From Actinomycetota bacterium (GTDB lineage Bacteria > Actinomycetota > Actinomycetes > Nanopelagicales > Nanopelagicaceae), in contig JAQCGQ010000002.1 of the NCBI GenBank assembly GCA_027730465.1, positions 1-19,581 of the forward strand: DNA of 19,581 nt, given 5' to 3'. The number at the start of each line of letters is the position of its first letter. Within the stretch, counting starts at the first letter, position 1. Under the pieces are notes generated by a model that saw only the letters and a program-made list of their open reading frames with translations, ran no database searches and was not told the origin of the DNA. This document shows positions 12,002 to 18,465 of the stretch, one piece after another. Position numbers and translations under genes: made by a program.

Positions 12002-12033
12002 GACCTAAGCCTACGGTCAATTAGGCTAGGGAT
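12002..12033. promoter_or_regulatory. Divergent promoter region for proA and the serine hydrolase
   Basis: The 32-bp gap contains TAGGCT on both strands: 12013-12008 on minus, 6 nt before the proA ATG, and 12022-12027 on plus, 6 nt before the hydrolase GTG. Both copies fit the TAnnnT -10 pattern, and both spacings place the transcription start at the start codon. The two copies form an inverted repeat (AGCCTA...TAGGCT) around CGGTCAAT. No good -35 box is seen for either, so assignment rests on the -10 boxes and spacing. Confidence 0.5.
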
Positions 12034-13194
12034 GTGCGACGATTATTTAGAGTCCTTCGAAATACCGTAATTTCACTACTCCTCTTATATGCAGCGCTGT
12101 TTGTATTCACCAAAGTAATTCACTACCCCGAGCCGATTGCCACAATTAAATTGGGATTAGCGCCTGCCTCAAAGACGCCAACTCTTATGCCATGGCATGT
12201 GATTGATCCAGCTACTAAGCCAATTGCTATCCCGGTTGCCTCTGAAAAGATGCCTGCAGGAATTATGTATAAGGGCACTTCACTAGCTTTTAATCAATTT
12301 TTAAAACAAACTGATACTAATGCATTCATTGTTTTCCGAAATGGAGTCATGACATATGAATGGTATAAAGATGGTGTAACTCAAAGTACACAACTTCCTT
12401 CATATTCTGTTGCCAAAACTTTGACATCAATCATGATTGGACAATTAATTTCACAAGGAAAAATAAAAGAAAGTGACAAGTTTGTTGATTACTTCCCAGA
12501 TTTAAAAGCTGGTACTAGCTTTGATTTAGTAACAATTAAGCAATTACTAGATATGCAAGCAGGTGTGGGTGTTAGTGATAATTACCCATCTGGTCCAACG
12601 GGCTGGGGTGTAGCAATTGCCCAGATGTATGCCTCAACTGATGTTGATTGGTTTTTAAAAAATAACCGTAAGATGGCATTTGAACCAGGATCTATATCAG
12701 AATATCGAAGTGTAGATACCCAAATGCTTGGCATGATTATCAAAAAGGTTACTGGTAAGCGAGTTGCTGACTACTTTAGTCAAAACGTTTGGCAACCAGT
12801 GGGTGCTAAATATCCTGCTACTTGGAATGTGGATCGAATTGGTGGAACCGAAAAAACTTTCTGTTGCTTTAACGCCTCTGGTATTGATTACGCCAGAGTT
12901 GGTATGTTGTTTTTAAATGGTGGATATGCTGGTCCAAATAAAATCATTGATAAGGCGTGGTTAAATCGCCTAACTACTCCAGTAACAACTTTGGATCGTA
13001 ATTGGGGTTATGGCGCACAAGTTTGGCATCCATATCCAAATACCAGCCTAATGCTAGGACTACATGGTCAATTTGTGTTTATCAATCCAGAAAGTCGAAC
13101 TGTAATTGTTAAATTAAGTGATAACCCAACTGATTCAGATCATGAAAGTGATACGGTAAAAGCACTACTTGAGATATCTAATCTAAAGAATTAA
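12034..13194 (+). CDS. Membrane-anchored serine hydrolase, beta-lactamase class C / NylB-like
   Basis: A 386-residue protein with a basic start (MRRLFRVLRN) and a hydrophobic helix at about 11-28, which reads as an uncleaved signal anchor holding an extracytoplasmic domain. The penicillin-binding fold nucleophile motif SVAK is at 125-128, the second motif is Tyr224-Arg-Ser226 (YRSVDTQML), and HGQ at 344-346 occupies the third-motif position. YRSVDTQ together with CCFNASGIDYARVG (277-290) recalls the 6-aminohexanoate-dimer hydrolase branch rather than true beta-lactamases. The substrate is unknown: an amide, ester or peptidoglycan-derived peptide are all possible. The start is GTG 12034, with a leaderless-type -10 box 6 nt before it; the nearby AGGG is too close to be a normal ribosome site. 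It is the only clear plus-strand gene, wedged between proA and proB, and its stop overlaps that of proB. Confidence 0.82.
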   Translation: MRRLFRVLRNTVISLLLLYAALFVFTKVIHYPEPIATIKLGLAPASKTPTLMPWHVIDPATKPIAIPVASEKMPAGIMYKGTSLAFNQFLKQTDTNAFIVFRNGVMTYEWYKDGVTQSTQLPSYSVAKTLTSIMIGQLISQGKIKESDKFVDYFPDLKAGTSFDLVTIKQLLDMQAGVGVSDNYPSGPTGWGVAIAQMYASTDVDWFLKNNRKMAFEPGSISEYRSVDTQMLGMIIKKVTGKRVADYFSQNVWQPVGAKYPATWNVDRIGGTEKTFCCFNASGIDYARVGMLFLNGGYAGPNKIIDKAWLNRLTTPVTTLDRNWGYGAQVWHPYPNTSLMLGLHGQFVFINPESRTVIVKLSDNPTDSDHESDTVKALLEISNLKN

Positions 13195-13973
13195 TTAGGT
13201 AGGAAGTAAGTTCCAACTTCTTCACCAGCTAATGCTTTTGGTAAATCCGATAATTTTGTTAGTAACATTCCAATTCCAGCTGCTGTAACAAGTTTTGCTG
13301 CTTCAATTTTTGTCACCATGCCACCGCTACCAACTCCAGCTGTGCCAATACCTCCAATAGATTTAGCATCTATTTTTGAGATATCACTGACCCGATGAAT
13401 TGCTTTTGCACCAGGCGTTGTTGGATTAGCGTCATAGAGGCCATCAATATCAGTAACTAATACAAGTAAATCTGCTTTTAGTAAATTCGTAACTAATGCT
13501 GCCAAGCCATCATTATCACCAAATTTGATTTCTTCAGTTCCAACAGAATCATTTTCATTAATGATTGGAACAACATTTAACTTAAGTAAAGAAAGTAAAA
13601 CTTCTTTAATATTCTCTACATGCTTTGCTTTGGTAATATCATCTAAAGTGATTAAAACTTGAGAAGTTGTAATTTTAAACCTGTTAAATGATTGGGTATA
13701 CCTTGCCATAAGTAAGCCTTGACCAACTGATGCCGCAGCTTGCTGAGAGGTCAGATCAGTAGGACGAGATTTAAGTCCAAGGGGCGCTAGGCCGGCAGCG
13801 ATAGCACCGGATGAAACGACTGCTACCTCTTTACCTTCACTCTTAAGTTTTGCTACAACATCAACTAATTTATCAATTGCAGATGGATCTAAATTAGCAC
13901 CGGCTTTTCCAGTAAGAGTTGATGAGCCAACCTTGATAACAATTCGTTTAGCTGTACTTAAATTAACGGACAT
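13191..13973 (-). CDS. proB: Glutamate 5-kinase, short form without PUA domain
   Basis: ProB phosphorylates glutamate at the gamma-carboxylate, the first and feedback-controlled step of proline synthesis. I start it at ATG 13973 (260 residues, [18 protein letters not shown]); ATG 13979 is an equally plausible start, and longer starts run deep into obgE. The amino-acid kinase domain is complete: [39 protein letters not shown] and [13 protein letters not shown]. The protein ends at GTYFLPN, about where the kinase domain ends, so the C-terminal PUA domain found in the roughly 370-residue E. coli and mycobacterial enzymes is absent. It overlaps the obgE stop by 11 bases, and its TAA lies within a TTAA shared with the convergent hydrolase gene. 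Confidence 0.93.
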   Translation of the reverse strand: MSVNLSTAKRIVIKVGSSTLTGKAGANLDPSAIDKLVDVVAKLKSEGKEVAVVSSGAIAAGLAPLGLKSRPTDLTSQQAAASVGQGLLMARYTQSFNRFKITTSQVLITLDDITKAKHVENIKEVLLSLLKLNVVPIINENDSVGTEEIKFGDNDGLAALVTNLLKADLLVLVTDIDGLYDANPTTPGAKAIHRVSDISKIDAKSIGGIGTAGVGSGGMVTKIEAAKLVTAAGIGMLLTKLSDLPKALAGEEVGTYFLPN

Positions 13974-15438
13974 CTTCATCCACTCTTGGCGATTTAGGAT
14001 TGGATACATTGTACTCCCACTGCATTTCAATTTCGTCGTCACTTAATTGATCAATGTCATCAGTTAATAAATCCATTCGCCATGGTGTTGAAAGACGAAG
14101 ATCTTCTCCTCTAGGACCAGCTAATAATTCAGCACCTGCTTCAATTGATGGCTCCCAATCAAAAATAACTGCTTCATCCCCTGAACCAATTCTTACTTCA
14201 TCTCCAGCCTTAGCACCATTTTTAAACAATTCTTTTTCCACGCCATATGAAGCAAGACGATCTGCTAAGTAACCAATGGCCTCAGCGTTTGCAAAATCAG
14301 TTTGCTTAACCCAGCGCTCTGGTTTATCACCTATTACATTAAATGTGCCGTCTTCATTTGCAATTACAACAAAACCAGCATCATCTACTGCGATTGGCCT
14401 AAGAACAATTCTGGCCACCTGCTCCTCTTTTTGAGCTTTTCTAACCTTTTGAATTATCTGCGCCATTGCATAAATTAATTCCTGCATACCCTCCCTAGTT
14501 GCAGCTGAAACCTGAAATACTGGAAAACCACGAGCTTGTAAAGTTTTTTCAACCATATCTGCCATAGCTTTACCATCTGGTAGATCAATCTTATTCAGCG
14601 CAATTATTCTTGGCCGATCTGATAAGCCGCCATACTCTTTTAACTCTTCTTCAATTACATCAAAATCTTTAATAGGATCGCGATCAGTCTCAAGTGTTGC
14701 ACAATCTAAAACATGAACTAACGCAGCACATCTTTCAACATGGCGTAAAAACTCATGACCTAAACCTTTACCTTGACTTGCTCCTGGAATTAAGCCAGGT
14801 ACATCTGCGGCGGTAAACCTAGTCTCTCCTGCTTGAACAACACCAAGGTTTGGTACCAATGTTGTAAATGGATAATCTGCAATCTTTGGCCGAGCCGCTG
14901 ACATTGCTGCAATTAAAGAAGACTTACCAGCACTTGGATATCCAACTAAGCCAATATCTGCAACGCTCTTTAACTCTAGAAATAATGTGCGAGTCTCACC
15001 TGGTTCACCTAAGAGTGCAAAACCTGGCGCACGTCTTTTCGAGTTTGCAAGGCCAGCATTTCCGAGCCCACCTTTACCGCCTTGAGCTGCCATAAATCTT
15101 GTGCCATAACCAACTAAATCTGCAATCACATTTCCATTAACATCTTTAACCACTGTGCCATTTGGGACAGAGAGAATTAAATCCTTACCTTCAGCTCCAT
15201 TATTAAAGTCACCAGCACCTTGTTTACCATCTGTTGATTTACGATGTGGTGAGTGGTGAAAATCTAAAAGTGTGGTTGCATCTGGATCAACTACTAATAC
15301 AACATCCCCACCTCGTCCACCATTGCCTCCATCTGGTCCACCTAATGGTTTAAATTTTTCGCGGTGAACCGATACGCAGCCATCTCCACCTTTACCAGCA
15401 TCAGCATGCAGAGTTACACGATCAACAAAGGTTGCCAT
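13963..15438 (-). CDS. obgE: Obg-family GTPase (ribosome assembly and stress control)
   Basis: Obg binds the large ribosomal subunit and couples GTP/ppGpp level to 50S maturation. I start it at ATG 15438 (491 residues, [12 protein letters not shown]), which has AAAGGAG five bases upstream; the open frame continues ten codons further without a better site. The glycine-rich Obg fold spans about 1-158 ([14 protein letters not shown] at 33-46). The GTPase domain has the P-loop GYPSAGKSS (166-174), DVPG (212-215), NKID (282-285) and the SAA loop (311-313). An OCT-type domain follows (about 345-425), then a tail rich in Asp and Glu. The position downstream of rplU-rpmA and upstream of proB is the usual actinobacterial order. 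Confidence 0.96.
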   Translation of the reverse strand: MATFVDRVTLHADAGKGGDGCVSVHREKFKPLGGPDGGNGGRGGDVVLVVDPDATTLLDFHHSPHRKSTDGKQGAGDFNNGAEGKDLILSVPNGTVVKDVNGNVIADLVGYGTRFMAAQGGKGGLGNAGLANSKRRAPGFALLGEPGETRTLFLELKSVADIGLVGYPSAGKSSLIAAMSAARPKIADYPFTTLVPNLGVVQAGETRFTAADVPGLIPGASQGKGLGHEFLRHVERCAALVHVLDCATLETDRDPIKDFDVIEEELKEYGGLSDRPRIIALNKIDLPDGKAMADMVEKTLQARGFPVFQVSAATREGMQELIYAMAQIIQKVRKAQKEEQVARIVLRPIAVDDAGFVVIANEDGTFNVIGDKPERWVKQTDFANAEAIGYLADRLASYGVEKELFKNGAKAGDEVRIGSGDEAVIFDWEPSIEAGAELLAGPRGEDLRLSTPWRMDLLTDDIDQLSDDEIEMQWEYNVSNPKSPRVDEDVR

Positions 15439-15461
15439 GTGAACTCCTTTCGCTAATTTAT

Positions 15462-15499
15462 TAATCAAATAAAAATGGGCCCGCAGATAGCGGACCCAT
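15462..15499 (-). terminator. Intrinsic terminator after rplU-rpmA
   Basis: On the minus strand ATGGGTCCGC (15499-15490) and GCGGGCCCAT (15484-15475) form a 10-bp stem around a 5-nt loop, followed by TTTTTATTTG. One pair is G-U only in minus-strand RNA and would be a C/A mismatch in plus-strand RNA, which supports the minus orientation. It ends the ribosomal protein unit 18 nt after rpmA and lies upstream of obgE. Confidence 0.9.
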
Positions 15500-15517
15500 A
15501 ATTAAATTCCGCTGGGA

Positions 15518-15772
15518 TTATGAAACCGGAAGAATATTTACTACTCGACGACCGCGAGCGCGACCGAATTCAACTGATCCACCAGATAGTGCAAAGAGTG
15601 TGTCATCTTTACCGATTCCGACATTCTTTCCTGGGTGGAAATAGGTACCGCGTTGGCGAACCAAAATCTCACCACCCTTAACTACCTGACCGGCAAATCT
15701 TTTAATGCCAAGGTACTGAGGATTTGAGTCGCGACCATTACGTGTGGAGGAGACACCCTTTTTACTTGCCAT
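15518..15772 (-). CDS. rpmA: 50S ribosomal protein L27
   Basis: L27 sits at the peptidyl transferase centre, where its basic N-terminal tail reaches the tRNA ends. The 84-residue protein has the family pattern [17 protein letters not shown] near the start, then LGIKRFAGQ and [13 protein letters not shown]. There is no Firmicutes-type N-terminal cleavage extension before the MASKK start. AGGTGA precedes the ATG. It lies 26 nt after rplU and is followed by a strong terminator. Confidence 0.97.
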   Translation of the reverse strand: MASKKGVSSTRNGRDSNPQYLGIKRFAGQVVKGGEILVRQRGTYFHPGKNVGIGKDDTLFALSGGSVEFGRARGRRVVNILPVS

Positions 15773-15798
15773 CTTCTTTCACCTGCCTTAGTTAGTAG

Positions 15799-16107
15799 TT
15801 ACTTGTTAATTCCAGTTATTTTTACGCGAGTAAGTTGTGAGCGAAATCCTTGACGCCTGCGGTAGCCAGTCTTATTTTTGTAACGAAGGATTGCAATCTT
15901 TGGTCCCTTTTGTTCAGCTAAAACCTCACCTGTTACCTTAACTGATGCTAATGCTTTTGGATCAGCTGTTACATCTGCGCCATCAACTAGCAGAACTGCA
16001 GGAAAAGTTACCTTTGCACCAACGGCAGCATCTAAGCGATCAACCACAAGAGTTTCACCAACTGAAACCTTCTCTTGCCGCCCGCCTGCTTTAACAATCG
16101 CGTACAC
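15799..16107 (-). CDS. rplU: 50S ribosomal protein L21
   Basis: L21 is an early-assembling large-subunit protein that binds 23S rRNA. The 102-residue length is typical, as are MYAIVKAGGRQ at the start and the basic signature KNKTGYRRRQGFRSQ (77-91). The start is GTG 16107, placed by AAGGAG six bases upstream. It is the first gene of the rplU-rpmA unit, with its own promoter in the 97-bp gap after rne. Confidence 0.97.
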   Translation of the reverse strand: MYAIVKAGGRQEKVSVGETLVVDRLDAAVGAKVTFPAVLLVDGADVTADPKALASVKVTGEVLAEQKGPKIAILRYKNKTGYRRRQGFRSQLTRVKITGINK

Positions 16108-16166
16108 CGAGTGCTCCTTCTAGTTATTAACCAGGATCAATTCTTACCAATCTGGCTAGATAGATA

Positions 16167-16195
16167 AGGGTAGAGATTGATTCGATTAGGGTCAA
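16167..16195 (-). promoter_or_regulatory. Promoter of rplU-rpmA
   Basis: On the minus strand TTGACC (16195-16190) and TACCCT (16172-16167) are separated by 17 nt in the gap between rne and rplU. The predicted 5' leader is about 53 nt and contains the rplU ribosome site, unlike the leaderless promoters at ilv and proA. Confidence 0.6.
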
Positions 16196-16204
16196 ATGCT
16201 CGGG

Positions 16205-18268
16205 CTAATTGGTTGAAATAACCCCAGTACTCACAGCCCGACGACCTTTTCGCCGTCCTGCTGCAACAACTGGTGCCACCTCAACTGCTTCTTCCTTATT
16301 ATCAGTAGTTTCAATATCTGAGTCTTCATCTTCTAAATCTTCATCATCAGAATCATCATCAGTAACTGCTTTACTAGTTTTTGAATAACGCTGATCTAAA
16401 TCTTTTTCAAGTGCAACCTTTTTTACTGGTTCACTATGAATATGTATTCCTCGCCCACCGCAACTCTCACATGTAGTTGAGAAAGCCTCAATTAATCCCT
16501 GACCTACTCGCTTACGAGTCATTTGAACAAGGCCGAGTGATGTTACTTCAGCAACTTGGTGCTTAGTTCTATCTCTACCTAAACACTCAACTAATCTGCG
16601 AAGTACTAGCTCACGGTTTGATTCTAGAGTCATGTCGATAAAGTCAATCACAATAATTCCACCCATATCGCGCAGGCGAAGTTGGCGAGCGATTTCCTCG
16701 GCCGCTTCTAGGTTATTTTTTGTTACCGTCTCTTCTAAGTTTCCACCCTTACCAATAAATTTACCGGTGTTAACATCGATAACGATCATTGCTTCAGTTC
16801 GATCAATTACTAAAGAACCACCTGATGGTAAATAAACCTTGCGATCAAATGCTTTTGCCAACTGCTCTTCAACTCGGTTTTCAGCAAATAAGTCGCGATT
16901 GCTACTCCATTTTTCAATCTTGCTAGCAAGTTCTGGCGCAATATGGCCAATATAATTTTGAATATCATCCCAAGCTTGATCACCTTGCACCAACATCTTG
17001 TTGAAATCTTCATTAAAAATATCTCGGATTACTCGAACAGTTAGATCTGGCTCACCATATAAAAGTGATGGGGCAGAGGTACTTGAATCATTTGCTTTCT
17101 TTTCAATATCTTCCCATTGTCCTTTAAGACGTGCTACATCTCGCTCTAGCTCTGCCTCAGGTGCTCCTTCAGCTGCTGTTCTAATAATTACGCCAGCTTG
17201 CTCTGGAATTAAGTTCTTTAAAATTCCTTTCAAGCGATTGCGTTCGTTATCAGGTAATCTGCGAGATATTCCACTCATCCCACCACCTGGTACATAAACT
17301 AAATATCTACCTGGCAAAGAAATCTGACTAGTTAATCTGGCGCCTTTTTGGCCTATTGGATCCTTTGTTACCTGAACTAATACAGATTGACCACTCTTTA
17401 AAACATGTTCAATTTTGCGAGGGGCAGTATCTGATAAACCATGTGAATCCCAATTAACCTCACCAGCATATAAAACTGCATTACGACCCTTACCAATATC
17501 AACGAATGCTGCTTCCATGGAAGGTAATACGTTTTGTACCTTACCTAGATAAACGTTTCCAACATAGGAAATATTGCTATTACGGTTTACATAATGCTCA
17601 ACCATGACTTCATCTTCAATAATGGCAATTTGAGTTCGATCAGCAATTTGCCTTACCAACATACTGCGATCAACGGCTTCACGTCTTGCCAGAAACTCTG
17701 ATTCGGTAATTACGCTGCCGCGCTTGCGAGTGAAATCTCTACGCTCACGTCGATCTCCACGATCGCCCCGGTCAAATTTATTGCGATCACGTCGGTTAAA
17801 GCTTTTGCTCTCACTTCGCACTTCTCTAACTCGAACTGGTCTTACCTTAATAACAGTTAATACGCCATCTTCTTCAATCGTCTCACCCGGTGTTACGCCT
17901 TCACCACGCGCCCTACGACGGCGACGTCTTTTATGAGTTACTCCATCATTTGCTTCACTTTGATCGGTCGTGACTTGTGAATCATCTTCATCTGATTCAA
18001 CTTCTTTACCAGTTCTACGTCTTCCTCGGCCACCACGACGGCGACGGCGACGAAACTCTTCGCTCTCACCCTCACCGCTTTTAACCTCAGCTGTTTCATC
18101 TGCTTTAGTACTTTTACTAACGGGTGCAGCCTTACTTGTCTTAGTAACTGGTACTGCTTGAAATAATGGAACTGGAATAGAACCAGCTTTTTTACCGCTC
18201 TTTTTATCTTTGTCATCTACCGTTTTTTTGGCAGCGCGCTTACGTGGTGCTTTAGGCTCATCGGCCAT
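16205..18268 (-). CDS. rne: Ribonuclease E/G
   Basis: The endoribonuclease that starts decay of many mRNAs and matures rRNA and tRNA precursors. I start it at ATG 18268 (687 residues, MADEPKAPRK), with GAAGGA ten bases upstream; a TTG three codons earlier is too close to that site. Residues 1-200 are a charged, probably disordered extension with arginine blocks (73-85, 113-121) and an Arg/Asp-rich stretch (about 158-182). The S1 and 5'-sensor region covers about 210-400. Catalytic Asp498 (VIDVNTGKF) and Asp542 (IDFIDM) follow, then the zinc-link pair Cys600-x-x-Cys603. The C-terminal tail is short and acidic. The extra region being at the N-terminus instead of the C-terminus is the known actinobacterial layout. 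Confidence 0.95.
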   Translation of the reverse strand: MADEPKAPRKRAAKKTVDDKDKKSGKKAGSIPVPLFQAVPVTKTSKAAPVSKSTKADETAEVKSGEGESEEFRRRRRRGGRGRRRTGKEVESDEDDSQVTTDQSEANDGVTHKRRRRRRARGEGVTPGETIEEDGVLTVIKVRPVRVREVRSESKSFNRRDRNKFDRGDRGDRRERRDFTRKRGSVITESEFLARREAVDRSMLVRQIADRTQIAIIEDEVMVEHYVNRNSNISYVGNVYLGKVQNVLPSMEAAFVDIGKGRNAVLYAGEVNWDSHGLSDTAPRKIEHVLKSGQSVLVQVTKDPIGQKGARLTSQISLPGRYLVYVPGGGMSGISRRLPDNERNRLKGILKNLIPEQAGVIIRTAAEGAPEAELERDVARLKGQWEDIEKKANDSSTSAPSLLYGEPDLTVRVIRDIFNEDFNKMLVQGDQAWDDIQNYIGHIAPELASKIEKWSSNRDLFAENRVEEQLAKAFDRKVYLPSGGSLVIDRTEAMIVIDVNTGKFIGKGGNLEETVTKNNLEAAEEIARQLRLRDMGGIIVIDFIDMTLESNRELVLRRLVECLGRDRTKHQVAEVTSLGLVQMTRKRVGQGLIEAFSTTCESCGGRGIHIHSEPVKKVALEKDLDQRYSKTSKAVTDDDSDDEDLEDEDSDIETTDNKEEAVEVAPVVAAGRRKGRRAVSTGVISTN

Positions 18269-18410
18269 ATAAATCAAATCCTTCTCAAAAATTTAATTAC
18301 TGCAGTTTTGCAGTATCTCTTTCAATACTTTTTAATTAATTCCTATTAATTATGCTAAAAATATCGACGCTGTCGCTGCGAAGGCTCTTTATCCTCGCGC
18401 GGACTTGCGT
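18269..18410 (-). promoter_or_regulatory. Long, structured 5' leader of rne
   Basis: About 140 nt separate the predicted transcription start from the rne ATG, long for this compact window. On the minus strand AGTAT/ATACT (18329-18325 with 18316-18312) and ACTGCA/TGCAGT around AAAC (18314-18309 with 18304-18299) are two hairpins that share three bases, so only one can form fully at a time. Further upstream CGAC-AGC-GTCG (18375-18365) is followed by ATATTTTT, a weak terminator-like element. These lie ahead of the ribosome site. A role in autoregulation by RNase E, as known for enterobacterial rne, is inference. Confidence 0.45.
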
Positions 18411-18416
18411 GGGATA

Positions 18417-18445
18417 AGTATCGCAGATCTCTGGCAATACGCCAA
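18417..18445 (-). promoter_or_regulatory. Promoter of rne
   Basis: On the minus strand TTGGCG (18445-18440) and GATACT (18422-18417) are separated by 17 nt, just after the rodA stop. The -10 box matches that of the ilv promoter exactly. A 6-bp dyad, TTATCC (18389-18394) with GGATAA (18412-18417), touches the -10 box and could be an operator. Confidence 0.6.
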
Positions 18446-18465
18446 CTCACCTTATTTTAAGCGTG

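Noticed and set aside
12015..12020. TTGACC on the minus strand upstream of proA as a -35 box
   Set aside because: It lies only one base from the TAGGCT -10 box, far too close; a -10 further downstream would fall inside proA.
12034..13194. The serine hydrolase as an antibiotic-resistance beta-lactamase
   Set aside because: It has SVAK, but the YRS and HGQ motifs and the CCFNA segment fit the NylB-like hydrolase branch, and the N-terminus is an anchor rather than a clear cleavable signal.
18365..18375. A terminator for rodA before rne
   Set aside because: The stem is only 4 bp with a 3-nt loop and lies downstream of the predicted rne promoter; kept only as a weak element of the rne leader.
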